From NCBI GenBank assembly GCA_024508725.1, contig JANINS010000001.1:427710-491709 (forward strand): a stretch of 64,000 bases of DNA. Direction: 5' to 3'. Positions 26,232-36,445 of the stretch are shown here, piece after piece. The translations under genes and the position numbers were made by a program. The stretch's first letter is position 1. Each line of letters begins with the position of its first letter. The notes under the pieces are model-generated. The model worked only from the letters and a program-made list of their open reading frames with translations, made no database searches and had not been told where the DNA came from. The DNA comes from Chitinophagaceae bacterium (GTDB taxonomy: Bacteria > Bacteroidota > Bacteroidia > Chitinophagales > Chitinophagaceae).

Positions 26232-26546
26232 CTATACATCTTTCCCCTGCCATGCATCTAACTGCTTTTCTTTTTGTTTTCTTAAAATCCCTTGTAGTTT
26301 ATTGATGCATGAATCGGCTGCCTGGTAAAAATCAGCTGCACCTTCTTTTACAAAAGGATCGTTTCCAGGAACCTCTAAACGTATCTCGCAAAAATGCTCT
26401 CTTGTTGCCTTGTCAGGACCTAAAAACAATATCACATTCGCCGCTACAATATGATCGTTGGGAGTTAATTTACCCAGTTTTTTGTTGATGTAAGCTTCCA
26501 GTTCTTCTCCCGCTTTAAAACCAAGTGACTGTATGTTAACATTCAT
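26232..26546 (-). CDS. hpf: Ribosome hibernation-promoting factor (short form)
   Basis: The 104-residue protein matches the short HPF/RaiA family: MNVNIQSLGFKAGEELEAYINKKLGKL, beta-strand NVILFLG and a C-terminal basic helix (CINKLQGILRKQKEK). Such proteins bind the 30S decoding region and inactivate ribosomes in stationary phase. The gene is single, divergent from the FNT channel gene. Confidence 0.88.
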   Translation of the reverse strand: MNVNIQSLGFKAGEELEAYINKKLGKLTPNDHIVAANVILFLGPDKATREHFCEIRLEVPGNDPFVKEGAADFYQAADSCINKLQGILRKQKEKQLDAWQGKDV

Positions 26547-26656
26547 ACGCTATCGTTTAGAATAACTGAACCATTTTCGTACCATTCAAAGAACAGTCAA
26601 AAAAGTCATGATCTTTATTTGGTCAACAATCCGCAGCATTCACTTTTTTTGTACTC

Positions 26657-27430
26657 ATGGAATCGCAACCATTACAACATGTGCTGGAACTTGCACAAAA
26701 GAAATTAACAACCTATCAAAGCAGTAAGACAAGGTATCTTACCAGAGCTGCTTTAGCAAGTATGTTCATCGGATTCGGTGTTATCGTTGCTTTTAAAACA
26801 GGAAGCTTCTTTTATAATATACATTCGCCACTTACTTATCCTGCAGCAGCATTCACATTTGGTGCTGCCATTATTTTAATTGCATACGGTGGCGGTGATC
26901 TTTTTACAGGCAATACTTTTTATTTCACTTATACAGCATTGGAGAAGAAGATCGGCTGGATGCAGGTAATAAAAATATGGTTAACAAGCTATGTAGGAAA
27001 CATCATTGGAGCTGTTGTATTCGCTTTCCTGATACTAGGCACCGGGTTGTTCAGAGACAGCCATGTAAACAGCTTTTTACTGAGTGTTGTAGATCAGAAA
27101 ATGAATGCCCCCACACTTGAATTATTCTTTAGAGCCATACTTTGTAACTGGCTGATATGTTTGGCATTTTTTCTTCCAATGTCTGTGAAGAGTGATGCAG
27201 CCAAACTATTCATGATGGTGTTGTTTGTGTTTTGCTTCTTTATTTCAGGATATGAACACAGTATTGCCAACATGTGCACGTTTGCCATAGCATTGGTAAT
27301 AGATCACCCCGAAGCCATTTCTTTTAATGGCGTAATGCATAATCTTATCCCGGTTACGCTGGGAAATTTAGTTGGTGGTGGATTGCTAATGGGTGGAGTT
27401 TATTGGTACCTCAATAATAAACCGGGATAA
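26657..27430 (+). CDS. Formate/nitrite transporter family channel
   Basis: The 257-residue protein has six hydrophobic helices and FNT-family features: GGGDLFTGNTFY (about 76-88), SYVGNIIGAV (conserved Asn-Ile-Gly) and NLVGGGLLMG near the C-terminus. FNT channels carry formate, nitrite, hydrosulfide or related anions across the inner membrane as pentamers; the substrate here is not decidable. It ends 5 nt before the stop of the convergent dsbD. Confidence 0.85.
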   Translation: MESQPLQHVLELAQKKLTTYQSSKTRYLTRAALASMFIGFGVIVAFKTGSFFYNIHSPLTYPAAAFTFGAAIILIAYGGGDLFTGNTFYFTYTALEKKIGWMQVIKIWLTSYVGNIIGAVVFAFLILGTGLFRDSHVNSFLLSVVDQKMNAPTLELFFRAILCNWLICLAFFLPMSVKSDAAKLFMMVLFVFCFFISGYEHSIANMCTFAIALVIDHPEAISFNGVMHNLIPVTLGNLVGGGLLMGGVYWYLNNKPG

Positions 27431-27435
27431 CAGTA

Positions 27436-29364
27436 TCATTTCTCCTTATTGAAAGTTTCTCTGCCACACTTTAACCACTCAAGGTATTCTTTCCAATCTG
27501 GTGTATAGCCAACAGGATGTGTGACCAATCTTTCTTTCGTATCCACAACCACGTATAAAGGTTGAGTTACCTGGTTAAAATTCTCTGCCTGGAATGTTGA
27601 CCATTTATCGCCAATTGTCTTGATGTTCTTAGTAGCTCCATCTTTTGTTTTATAAGCCGGTATTCGTTGATCTACCGAAAGGTTTTCTCTGTCATCAACA
27701 TATAAAGAAACCAGGATGAAGTTCTCTTTTATGTAATCATGCACCTCTGGAACAGTCCAAACATTTTCTTCCATTTTTCTGCAGTTCACACAAGCCCAAC
27801 CAGTGAAATCTATCAGGATTGGTTTGTTCTGTTTTCTTGCACTATCCAAAGCTGCGGCATAATCATTCAGCACATTCGGATGAAGTCCTTTGTTGTTCAC
27901 ATTCTCTTTTCCATATATACTATAAGACAATGGTGGAGGAAAACCACTCAGCCATTTCAGGTTGGCGTATTTGGTTTTAGTTAGTCCGGGAATCAGATAC
28001 AGCGTAAATAAAATGGCAAAACATCCGATCAACTTTCTCACCAGGCCGGGCTTTTGGCTTCTGTCATCATGTGGTAAACGTAAATAACCAAAAAGAAACA
28101 AAGCCAATCCAATGCTGATCAGTATCCAGATACCGATGAAAACTTCTCTTTTTAAAATTCCCCAGTGCATTACAAGATCTGCATTGGAAAGAAACTTCAA
28201 AGCCAATCCTAACTCAAGAAATGCAAGAAACTTTTTTACGGTATCTAACCATCCACCCGACTTAGGCAACTTTGCCAGCCATTGCGGAAAGATCGCAAAC
28301 AATGCAAACGGTAATGCCAGTGCCAATCCAAATCCGGCAAAGCCGACCGTTACCGGCCAAGGACCTTGTGTTAAGGATCCAACCAATAAAGTTCCCAGGA
28401 TTACACCTGTACAACTGAATGAAACGATCACCAGTGTAAGTGCCATGAAAAAAATTCCTCCTAAACTTCCAAGATTCGCTTTTGAATCGGCTTTGTTGGC
28501 TAACCCCCCTGGTAAGGTGATCTCAAAATATCCAAAGAAAGAAATAGCGAACAAAATGAAAATGGCGAAGAAGAAAACATTTAATGGTGCATTGGTAGAG
28601 ATATTATTGAGTATCTCCGGTTGAACACCGAATAAATGAAACGGAACGCTTGCCAGAATATAGATAAGGAAAATAAAAAAACCATAGAGTACAGCATTCT
28701 TCAACCCTTTACCACGACTGCCGGATCGTTTGGTGAAGAAAGAAACTGTTACAGGGATCATTGGAAAAACGCAAGGCGTTAATAAACCGATCAAACCGCC
28801 AATGAATCCAAGAAAAAAGATCATCCACAAACTTTCGTTTTGAATGGTAGCATCACCACATGGTGCTAATGGATGAGCAAGATCGATGGAAGAAATTAAA
28901 ATGTCGTTCTTTGTCTTAACAGTAGCACCTTCGAATTGTAAAACGAATGGCGCATTGTTACTAAGAAACTGTTCTCCTTTTCCCAAAGAATAATCCAGCG
29001 AACCGGAAACAGATGGAAGAATGGCTCCTGTAAAATATACGATCTGCTTCAGTTCGATTGTACCACTATAAACAGTTTGCTTACCAAAATTCTGATCATT
29101 TACTTGTTGAGCCGTGCCGTTATAAACAACAGCCTCTTGCTTCTCCAACTTCTCGTAATCGAGATTGAAAACAGCAGGATCCAATCCTTGTGCAGAATCT
29201 TTAAAGAAAAGATACCAGCCTTGAGGAATATTGCCCGAAGCTGTTATTTCATACTTTACACTATCCAGTTTTTTAGAACTGAAAGTCCAGTTAACCGTAA
29301 CATCCTGGGCAAAAACAACAGAAGATAAAACAAGAAGAGTTAGTAAGGCTACGATCCGCTTCAT
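27436..29364 (-). CDS. dsbD: Thiol:disulfide interchange protein DsbD
   Basis: The 642-residue protein has a signal peptide, an N-terminal DsbD-alpha-like domain (about 20-150), a transmembrane domain with TPCVFPMIPV and a second conserved cysteine (SFSCTGV), and a C-terminal thioredoxin-like domain with WACVNCRKME. DsbD passes electrons from cytoplasmic thioredoxin to periplasmic partners. The N-terminal domain lacks the usual reactive cysteine pair; a separate cysteine-bearing copy is encoded 9 nt upstream. Confidence 0.92.
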   Translation of the reverse strand: MKRIVALLTLLVLSSVVFAQDVTVNWTFSSKKLDSVKYEITASGNIPQGWYLFFKDSAQGLDPAVFNLDYEKLEKQEAVVYNGTAQQVNDQNFGKQTVYSGTIELKQIVYFTGAILPSVSGSLDYSLGKGEQFLSNNAPFVLQFEGATVKTKNDILISSIDLAHPLAPCGDATIQNESLWMIFFLGFIGGLIGLLTPCVFPMIPVTVSFFTKRSGSRGKGLKNAVLYGFFIFLIYILASVPFHLFGVQPEILNNISTNAPLNVFFFAIFILFAISFFGYFEITLPGGLANKADSKANLGSLGGIFFMALTLVIVSFSCTGVILGTLLVGSLTQGPWPVTVGFAGFGLALALPFALFAIFPQWLAKLPKSGGWLDTVKKFLAFLELGLALKFLSNADLVMHWGILKREVFIGIWILISIGLALFLFGYLRLPHDDRSQKPGLVRKLIGCFAILFTLYLIPGLTKTKYANLKWLSGFPPPLSYSIYGKENVNNKGLHPNVLNDYAAALDSARKQNKPILIDFTGWACVNCRKMEENVWTVPEVHDYIKENFILVSLYVDDRENLSVDQRIPAYKTKDGATKNIKTIGDKWSTFQAENFNQVTQPLYVVVDTKERLVTHPVGYTPDWKEYLEWLKCGRETFNKEK

Positions 29365-29372
29365 TACTGAGC

Positions 29373-29837
29373 TTAAGGTAATTTGATATCGAATGTTTTA
29401 GTGGCAGGTGGCAGGCAACGTTCATCGTTACAAACCATGTACTCGATCGTGCCGCTGATATTTGTTTTAGCGGTGCCTTTCACTTTTACATTTTGAACAA
29501 ACTCAACTTTATTGGAATAATATTTTACCGTAGCATCGAAATCTTTGCTGTATTCAGATTGTAATTTTCCATTTTCCTTTACTGCTCCAACCAAACTGAT
29601 CAAAGGATTTTTTTTGAAGTTGATCTGTGTAGGTTGTCCGGCACCTTTGGGTGAGGTCATTGAATAAATATGCCAAGGGCTGGTAACAGTAGCCGTGATC
29701 ACCACATCATAGCTTTTATCGGATTTTTTCTTTGCAGTAAAACTCCAACTCACAGGGTCTTTCACATCAGCCATGGCTAAAAAACTACCAGCTATCAACA
29801 ACAAGATTAAAGAGAGGATCTTTTTCATGTTTTTCAT
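29373..29837 (-). CDS. Free-standing DsbD N-terminal (alpha) domain protein
   Basis: The 154-residue exported protein (signal peptide MKNMKKILSLILLLIAGSFLAMA) ends in an immunoglobulin-like domain with CNDERCLPP, the redox cysteine pair of the DsbD alpha domain (DsbC/DsbD N-terminal family). It is followed by dsbD, whose own N-terminal domain lacks that pair, so this protein may be the periplasmic electron acceptor of DsbD. The start could also be the ATG three codons later (29828). Confidence 0.82.
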   Translation of the reverse strand: MKNMKKILSLILLLIAGSFLAMADVKDPVSWSFTAKKKSDKSYDVVITATVTSPWHIYSMTSPKGAGQPTQINFKKNPLISLVGAVKENGKLQSEYSKDFDATVKYYSNKVEFVQNVKVKGTAKTNISGTIEYMVCNDERCLPPATKTFDIKLP

Positions 29838-29890
29838 TTTATCTCGTACACAACCATCGCTTGTAAACGATCTCCAGCGATGTTCCTTAC

Positions 29891-30550
29891 TTAATTCAAT
29901 CCAAGTAATTCAAAAACTTTGCGGCCGTCAAGATTTCCTAATGCTCCGGATGTGGCTCTTTCAGGATGTGGCATCATTCCAAACACATTACCTGCTTTAT
30001 TTTTTATGCCTGCTATATTTCTGCAGGCTCCGTTAGGATTACAGAACTGGTCTGTAAATCCCTGCTCACTGCAATAACGAAATATCACCTGGTTATTTGC
30101 TTCCAGCTCATCCAATAAAGCATCATCCGCATAAAATCTTCCTTCACCATGAGCAATTGGAATCTTTAAAACGTCTTTCCCATCAGCAGTGATATTTACA
30201 TTCTTACAGATGAACTGCTGATTCGCATTTTGTAACAAAACACCAGGTAATAAGTGGCTTTCACAAAGAATCTGGAATCCGTTACAAACACCTAATACTT
30301 TACCACCTTTATTAGCAAAGTCGATAACGCTTTGCATCATGGGGCTGAATCTTGCTATCGCTCCACATCTTAAATAATCTCCATAAGAAAATCCACCCGG
30401 TAAAACGATACAGTCGTTTGTTGATAACATACTTATATCCTTGTCCTTATGCCATAAGGTAACTACCTCTTTATTCAGGTCGTACTGAATTGCATCAAGC
30501 ATATCTCTATCGCAATTAGATCCGGGGAAAACAACAACGCCAAACTTCAT
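29891..30550 (-). CDS. purQ: Phosphoribosylformylglycinamidine synthase, glutaminase subunit
   Basis: PurQ supplies ammonia from glutamine to FGAM synthase in purine synthesis. The 219-residue protein has the class I amidotransferase site: VLGVCNGFQIL (nucleophile Cys89), with PHPERA near 195 for the His/Glu pair. It also has the PurQ-specific PGGFSYGDYLRCGA. It lies in a minus-strand run with no other pur genes in view; the partner purL/purS must be elsewhere. Confidence 0.95.
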   Translation of the reverse strand: MKFGVVVFPGSNCDRDMLDAIQYDLNKEVVTLWHKDKDISMLSTNDCIVLPGGFSYGDYLRCGAIARFSPMMQSVIDFANKGGKVLGVCNGFQILCESHLLPGVLLQNANQQFICKNVNITADGKDVLKIPIAHGEGRFYADDALLDELEANNQVIFRYCSEQGFTDQFCNPNGACRNIAGIKNKAGNVFGMMPHPERATSGALGNLDGRKVFELLGLN

Positions 30551-30644
30551 GTTGGTGATTTATAGATGTTTGAGAGCCCTCAAAGTTAGGTGCTCACACG
30601 TTAAGATTAAGTGTAATTTCCCACTATTGGTGGAAGAAAAAATT

Positions 30645-31619
30645 CTATCCGAACCAATTGTTATAAACCGAAACTGCGATCGTTAACCAAAACAGGATCA
30701 ACGGGAAAAGTGTTTTTCTGGGATAGAGAAATGCATTGGCTACGAAAGCTGCCAGTGGTGCGATCCAAAGCATCATGGTATTAAGACTTTGCTCGTAATG
30801 CACCAACGGAACCGGCAGGAACAACACGAAAACCAATAGTAAAACGCCCCAGTTTTTCCTGGACTGGATCAGCATCCTGCGATTATTTCGTTCCCATACA
30901 ATTATTCCGGCTAAAAAGCTGACGATGAAAAGAATAAGCGTAATGAGCAGACGGTAATCTTTCTGCATCACCGGCCAACGGAAATGCCAGCTTGGTAAAT
31001 AACGGATAAGATCGTCGAACTGATCGGTCATATACAGGTAAGCACCAAGAAAATAGACCGGTGTAAGAAAACCCATCAGCAATACAAATATCTCTGTAAG
31101 GTTGAACGGACGGATAACGATTACGGCAAAAAAAACGATCACCAGCATCAATATCAATGGATGATAACAAACGATGGCCAATCCTGTGATCAACCCAATA
31201 TTATATAGCAAGGAACGTGGATTCTTATTATTATACAGTTTAAGAATAAGGCTGTATATCCAGATGATGAAAATATTTGCCACCAAAGCCGGTGAAACTG
31301 TATGCCATTGCGGTAACAGCGAAGCAAACATTACATATGACATTGCTGTAAGGAAGTTGGCATGTTGAAACATACGCAGATCGTTCATTACGTAGTTGAA
31401 ACGCAATGCCTGCACCATCAGCAATAACATGTACAGCAGGAAAACCGGCAGTCCTTTAATATCGGTTAAGAAAAGCCTGAAAAAATAAGAGATCAATCCG
31501 TCTTTAGCAGTAGACAGCACAACAGGCTGCTCGTAAAATGAATGAGCATGCAAGCCAAAGGCGATGAGCAATATCCAAACGATGCTTACAGGAGATCTTT
31601 CCCTGAATAATACAACCAC
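30645..31619 (-). CDS. DUF6427-like multi-pass membrane protein
   Basis: The 324-residue protein starts at a GTG 3 nt after the stop of the upstream gene and has about nine hydrophobic helices with few charges. It resembles the DUF6427 family of Bacteroidota integral membrane proteins, for which no reaction is known. The tight spacing indicates an operon with the exported 510-residue protein. The family assignment is from overall pattern and is tentative. Confidence 0.6.
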   Translation of the reverse strand: MVVLFRERSPVSIVWILLIAFGLHAHSFYEQPVVLSTAKDGLISYFFRLFLTDIKGLPVFLLYMLLLMVQALRFNYVMNDLRMFQHANFLTAMSYVMFASLLPQWHTVSPALVANIFIIWIYSLILKLYNNKNPRSLLYNIGLITGLAIVCYHPLILMLVIVFFAVIVIRPFNLTEIFVLLMGFLTPVYFLGAYLYMTDQFDDLIRYLPSWHFRWPVMQKDYRLLITLILFIVSFLAGIIVWERNNRRMLIQSRKNWGVLLLVFVLFLPVPLVHYEQSLNTMMLWIAPLAAFVANAFLYPRKTLFPLILFWLTIAVSVYNNWFG

Positions 31620-31622
31620 TAA

Positions 31623-33155
31623 TTAGAGTTCTACTTTTGCAAAGCAAATGTAGTTTCTGTATTGGCAAGGAAAAATAATTGTTTTGGCACCGATCTGCTT
31701 TCCATAGCGGGGCATAAAATCGAAGCCTTTATCCAGGTTACGCAAAGTGGGTCTCCTGGTTATTTGTCCTGAAGGTTCAATACTCTGATCAGACAACATC
31801 AATGTTCGCTTCTCCTGCTGGTTGAATAAAAAGTGTAGTTCAGAACCGGTGTTGCTCATGTTATAACCAAGAAAGTTGTCACTGCCGTCATCGTACTGGC
31901 TTTTGCGGATCACATTGCTCCACTCCATTACTCCTTTATCGTTAAAAGAAAGCACTACGATATTATCGGCATAATATCTTGTTTGCTGACCAAAACTTCT
32001 TGTTCTATACCAGGGATATAAATATGGATTGGTGCCAATAGGAGTATAACCTCCGGCATAAGGAGAACCATAAATGTAATCGTACCTGTTCAACGGGCTT
32101 CCGCCACGTGTTGTTGTGTAAATAGATTCTGCGGTGATGATGTAGCCACCATCCTGACGCATTACGATATTCCGTAGAAAATAATCATTGAAAGCAGATT
32201 TGGTTCCGCTGTTGGTTCCTTTAGCTTCTGATCTAAAATCGTCAGCAAAAGGAATTCGGCTGTTTGTAACTCCGATCTTTGTTTGCTTATCCCATAAATA
32301 TGAGAACATACCTTCCAGGTTACCTCTTCTTGTTTTGCTGTAAAAGGAAGTGATCAAAAAACGACCATTCGTATTATCTGACCTGATCTTAAGATCATCC
32401 AGGTAAATGTCTTTCAACTCCAGATCAAATTCGCTCAACCCTTCTACATTTAAAGGCTTATACAGCAATTGTGCTTTATTGATCTCGTCTTCTCCCTGGG
32501 AAGCACTGCTTGCTCTTAGAAAGGCAATATCACCTGCATTATCTATTGCAAATTCTGTAAGGTAATCATACCTGTTGGGCATGGGAATCGACATCCTGTG
32601 CTTGTTGATGAGCTTTAAATCCTTGTCGAAAACACAGGTGGTGAGGTAATGAATCTTCTCACTCTTCGTATTCAGTTTAAACACAGCGATCTTGTTTTTA
32701 TCATCGCTGTTGATCATGTTGTACACCCTGTTGCTTGCCCAGAAATTTATGTGGGTGGTATCCATTTCAACCGGATCACCAACAGCTTTACCCTGTGCAT
32801 CGATTTTTTGTGCTACGCAGTACACCGTACTTTTTTTCTGGTACTGGTAGATCATATAAGCAAAATCAGGATAGTTGATAAAGTCTGAGTTGATGAGACG
32901 ATCTGGAATATTCGGCAGTTTCTCTTTAGATATCATTTTCATCTGCTGATCGTAGAGGGTAACATAATGATCATCCCTGTAGTTTTTATAGATCATGATG
33001 TTTCCACCGATTTTCCCAATGATCTCGTAAGCTGAAAGCTGACGACTGTCTTCATCATCCGGGTTAGAGTAAGTGATCTTTTGAGCACTAATATCAAATG
33101 AAATCAATAGAAGTACAGCTAAGAATATCTGTCTAAATTGAACTGGCATCAGCAT
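31623..33155 (-). CDS. Exported protein of unknown function, probably beta-propeller-like
   Basis: The 510-residue protein has a signal peptide (MPVQFRQIFLAVLLLISF, cleavage near ISAQ). It has repeated strand pairs with Asp/Lys turns (DKDLKLINKHRMS, NDKGVMEWSNVIRKS, NDYFLRNIVMRQDGGYIITAES), as in periplasmic propeller or BNR-type proteins. I cannot name the family. Two close ATG starts (33155, 33149) exist. It is divergent from kup and probably in one transcript with the DUF6427-like gene. Confidence 0.6.
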   Translation of the reverse strand: MLMPVQFRQIFLAVLLLISFDISAQKITYSNPDDEDSRQLSAYEIIGKIGGNIMIYKNYRDDHYVTLYDQQMKMISKEKLPNIPDRLINSDFINYPDFAYMIYQYQKKSTVYCVAQKIDAQGKAVGDPVEMDTTHINFWASNRVYNMINSDDKNKIAVFKLNTKSEKIHYLTTCVFDKDLKLINKHRMSIPMPNRYDYLTEFAIDNAGDIAFLRASSASQGEDEINKAQLLYKPLNVEGLSEFDLELKDIYLDDLKIRSDNTNGRFLITSFYSKTRRGNLEGMFSYLWDKQTKIGVTNSRIPFADDFRSEAKGTNSGTKSAFNDYFLRNIVMRQDGGYIITAESIYTTTRGGSPLNRYDYIYGSPYAGGYTPIGTNPYLYPWYRTRSFGQQTRYYADNIVVLSFNDKGVMEWSNVIRKSQYDDGSDNFLGYNMSNTGSELHFLFNQQEKRTLMLSDQSIEPSGQITRRPTLRNLDKGFDFMPRYGKQIGAKTIIFPCQYRNYICFAKVEL

Positions 33156-33300
33156 TCGGATTAAACATTCAAATTTAAGCTTATGTAACTATGGCAGACT
33201 GTAAAATATTGAAAAAGCTGCATAAGGTTCTGTGAAATTGTTTTGGATGGTTCGACCTTTTTCGGTTTACATTTGTTAAAGAATAACACAACTATACTTT

Positions 33301-35286
33301 GTGGGCAAGCATCTAGACAAGGTCACAGCTGCCGGACTATTGGTAGCACTCGGAATTATTTATGGCGATATCGGAACCTCTCCACTCTACGTTTTTAACG
33401 CAATTATAAAGAACAGGGAAGTTACACCAGAGCTGATCATTGGGAGTTTATCCTGTATCATCTGGACGTTAACGCTGCAAACCACCATGAAATATGTGTG
33501 GCTGGTTTTAAGAGCCGACAACAAAGGAGAAGGTGGTACTTTCTCTCTGTATGCATTGGTTAGAAGAAGAAAAAAATGGCTGGTGATCCCTGCAATGATA
33601 GGAGGAGCTTCGCTTTTGGCTGATGGGATTATTACTCCACCGATCTCCATCACTTCTGCCATTGAAGGTTTAAAAGAACTGCCTGCTTTACACGATATGA
33701 GTACACAGACCATCGTGATCATTGTACTGAGTATCCTGAGCATCTTCTTTTTAGTGCAGCAGTTTGGAACGGCTTCCATCGGTAAGTTTTTTGGACCGAT
33801 CATGTTCATCTGGTTCTCGATGCTGGCCATATTGGGAATTGTTCACTTATCAGATGATTTTTCCATTTTCAAAGCACTGAATCCTTATTACGCCATTAAC
33901 TTTCTTATCAATTATCCCGAAGGATTTTGGCTGTTGGGAGCTGTATTTCTTTGTACCACCGGGGCAGAGGCTTTGTATTCTGATCTTGGACACTGCGGCA
34001 GAGGCAACATTCGTTCTTCCTGGATATTCGTAAAAACCTGTTTGTTATTAAACTATTTCGGACAAGGAGCTTACCTGCTTTCGCACAGAGCCGGGTTAAC
34101 GATAGATGCGGCAACAAAAGAAAGACTCGCCATTAATGCTTTTTATGACCTGATGCCGGAGTGGTTCATTCTTGCCGGAGTGGTGATTGCCACTACTGCA
34201 GCAATTATCGCCAGCCAGGCAATGATCGCAGGATCTTTTACATTGATCGCTGAAGCTTTACGCCTGAACCTCTGGCCAAAACTTAAAGTCAATTATCCAA
34301 GTGAAGAGAAAGGGCAGATATTCATTCCTTCTATAAATCTTTTGATGTTCCTGGGATGTGTGGGTGTGGTACTGTATTTCAGGGAATCATCAAATATGGA
34401 AGCTGCCTATGGTTTAGCCATCATTGTTACCATGATCATGACCACAATTCTTTTTGCCAACTTTATGGTGAGCCGGAGGATCAAAGCCATCTGGATCTAT
34501 CTTTTCCTCGTACTGTATATGGTGGTGGAATTAGGTTTTCTTATCGCTAACATCGAGAAATTCCCTCACGGTGGTTTTGCCACATTCATTGTTGGTGGCG
34601 TGATGTTCATGATCATGTATGTATGGTTCAGAAGCCGTAAGATCAAAAACAGGTATGTTGAATTTGTTCGGCTTGAACATTACATTCCGCAGATACAGGA
34701 ACTGAGTAACGATAAAACTGTTCCCAAATATGCAACGCACCTGGTGTATATGACCAGTGCAAACAATCCTAAAGAGATCGAACATAAGATCATTCACTCC
34801 ATCCTCAGTAAAAAACCGAAAAGAGCCGATATTTATTGGTTTGTGCATGTAGATGTATTGGACGACCCATATACGCAGGAATATGTGGTGGATCACATCA
34901 TTCCAAATGATATCATCCGTGTAGAATTCAGGTTAGGATTCAGAGTAGAGCATCGCATCAACCTGATGTTCAGAAAAGTGGTGCAGGATCTTGTTGCCAA
35001 TAAAGAAGTGAACATCATCAGCCGGTACGAAAGCCAGGAAAAAAATAACGTGGCAGGAGATTTCCAGTTTGTGGTGATGGAAAAATACCTGAGCCAGGAT
35101 AATGATCTTCCTTTCTTCGAAAGGATCATCATGAAATTCTATTTCTGGTTAAAAGACATCAGCTTGAGTGAAGAAAGAGGTTTTGGACTCGATCCAAGTA
35201 CCGTAACGATCGAAAAATTCCCGTTGATCGTAGCCCCTGTAAGCAATCTCAACTTAAAACGAGTCAATTTCGATACTGACGATTAA
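33301..35286 (+). CDS. kup: Potassium uptake protein Kup
   Basis: The 661-residue transporter starts at a GTG and opens with TAAGLLVALGIIYGDIGTSPLYV, the Kup/HAK signature. It has about 12 helices, the loop DNKGEGGTFSLYAL and ADGIITPPISI, then a long cytoplasmic C-terminal domain (VEHRINLMF...). Kup takes up potassium with protons. A bidirectional hairpin terminator follows. Confidence 0.95.
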   Translation: MGKHLDKVTAAGLLVALGIIYGDIGTSPLYVFNAIIKNREVTPELIIGSLSCIIWTLTLQTTMKYVWLVLRADNKGEGGTFSLYALVRRRKKWLVIPAMIGGASLLADGIITPPISITSAIEGLKELPALHDMSTQTIVIIVLSILSIFFLVQQFGTASIGKFFGPIMFIWFSMLAILGIVHLSDDFSIFKALNPYYAINFLINYPEGFWLLGAVFLCTTGAEALYSDLGHCGRGNIRSSWIFVKTCLLLNYFGQGAYLLSHRAGLTIDAATKERLAINAFYDLMPEWFILAGVVIATTAAIIASQAMIAGSFTLIAEALRLNLWPKLKVNYPSEEKGQIFIPSINLLMFLGCVGVVLYFRESSNMEAAYGLAIIVTMIMTTILFANFMVSRRIKAIWIYLFLVLYMVVELGFLIANIEKFPHGGFATFIVGGVMFMIMYVWFRSRKIKNRYVEFVRLEHYIPQIQELSNDKTVPKYATHLVYMTSANNPKEIEHKIIHSILSKKPKRADIYWFVHVDVLDDPYTQEYVVDHIIPNDIIRVEFRLGFRVEHRINLMFRKVVQDLVANKEVNIISRYESQEKNNVAGDFQFVVMEKYLSQDNDLPFFERIIMKFYFWLKDISLSEERGFGLDPSTVTIEKFPLIVAPVSNLNLKRVNFDTDD

Positions 35287-35291
35287 AAGAA

Positions 35292-35318
35292 AAAGGCTGT
35301 TCATCTGAACAGCCTTTG
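35292..35318. terminator. Bidirectional terminator between kup and sucD
   Basis: AAGGCTGTTC-ATCT-GAACAGCCTT with an A-run on the left and T-run on the right, between convergent genes. Confidence 0.88.
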
Positions 35319-35346
35319 TTATTTTTCATTTTATATTTCTTATTCC

Positions 35347-36219
35347 TTATTTCTTTAGGGCTTCCGCCATTGTTTTTCCAATATCAGCAGGGCTTGCCAC
35401 CACTTTAATTCCGCACTCTTCCATGATCTTCATTTTCGCAGCTGCAGTATCATCGGCACCACCAATGATCGCTCCGGCATGACCCATTCTACGACCTGGA
35501 GGAGCCGTTTGTCCGGCAATAAAGCCAACTACCGGCTTCTTTGAATTTTCTTTGATCCATTTTGCAGCTTCAGCTTCCATTCCACCACCGATCTCGCCGA
35601 TCATTACAATGCCTTCCGTTTCAGGATCATTCATAAATAATTCAACCGCTTCTTTGGTAGTTGTTCCAATGATCGGGTCACCACCAATTCCAATCGCTGT
35701 AGAAATTCCCATTCCGGCTTTAACAACCTGGTCTGCAGCTTCATATGTTAATGTACCGCTTTTAGAAACGATACCGATCTTTCCTTTTTTAAAGATGAAG
35801 CCTGGCATGATACCAACTTTCGCTTCTTCAGCAGTGATCACTCCCGGACAGTTTGGCCCAATGAGCCTTGTGTTCTTTCCAAGAAGATAATTTTTCACTT
35901 TCACCATATCCTGCACCGGAATTCCTTCAGTGATACAAACCACCAGTGCAATTCCTGCTTCGGCAGCTTCCATGATCGCATCTGCAGCAAAAGCAGGCGG
36001 AACGAAGATGATAGAAACATCAGCACCGGTTTGTTTTACCGCTTCAGCAACAGTATTAAAGATGGGCTTATCGAGATGAGTGCCACCACCTTTTCCAGGA
36101 GTTACACCTCCAACCACATTAGTACCATATTCGATCATTTGCGTAGCATGAAAAGTACCCTCCGTACCTGTAAAACCCTGAACAATGATCTTGGAATTCT
36201 TATTAACCAGAACTGACAT
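35347..36219 (-). CDS. sucD: Succinyl-CoA synthetase alpha subunit
   Basis: The 290-residue subunit binds CoA and carries the phosphohistidine of the TCA-cycle enzyme. Visible features are [18 protein letters not shown], the CoA-binding NPGVITAE-type segment ([16 protein letters not shown]), and [13 protein letters not shown] with the active histidine (about residue 246). The beta subunit gene sucC is not adjacent in the window, unlike many genomes where the two are paired. Confidence 0.96.
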   Translation of the reverse strand: MSVLVNKNSKIIVQGFTGTEGTFHATQMIEYGTNVVGGVTPGKGGGTHLDKPIFNTVAEAVKQTGADVSIIFVPPAFAADAIMEAAEAGIALVVCITEGIPVQDMVKVKNYLLGKNTRLIGPNCPGVITAEEAKVGIMPGFIFKKGKIGIVSKSGTLTYEAADQVVKAGMGISTAIGIGGDPIIGTTTKEAVELFMNDPETEGIVMIGEIGGGMEAEAAKWIKENSKKPVVGFIAGQTAPPGRRMGHAGAIIGGADDTAAAKMKIMEECGIKVVASPADIGKTMAEALKK

Positions 36220-36362
36220 AAGCGTAGTTTGAAATTTGGCGGCAAACCTACATCATTTTGATGTAGGTTCAGCGAGACCAAAAAACAATGAAAATGACCG
36301 AGCTAAAATTAGGGGAAATGAGCTGGAGAAACAGCCGTTTTTTGATGTCAATGCCTGTATTT

Positions 36363-36404
36363 CATGGCATCACCTGTTGTGTCACTCACTTCACCGTTCT
36401 GAAC
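36363..36404 (-). repeat. ACAAGTG-GTGACAC dispersed repeat
   Basis: Reverse copy of the GTGACAC subtype, starting CATGGCATCACC and ending TTCTGAAC, upstream of the mazE-like gene. Confidence 0.75.
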
Positions 36405-36431
36405 ATTGATGAATAGAAAAGATTAACGCTA

Positions 36432-36445
36432 ATTGTAATTACAAT
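36432..36445. promoter_or_regulatory. Palindrome, candidate operator of the mazEF-like operon
   Basis: ATTGTAATTACAAT is a perfect 14-nt palindrome ending 16 nt before the antitoxin start; an extra GTAAT half-site follows. TAACTTTA (36450-36457) beside it is a possible -7 element. MazE-type antitoxins commonly bind such sites to repress their own operon; binding here is inference. Confidence 0.45.

Noticed and set aside
33274..33302. kup promoter with TTTG and TACTTTG
   Set aside because: The putative -7 element runs into the GTG start codon, leaving no room for transcription start, and does not fit TAnnTTTG.
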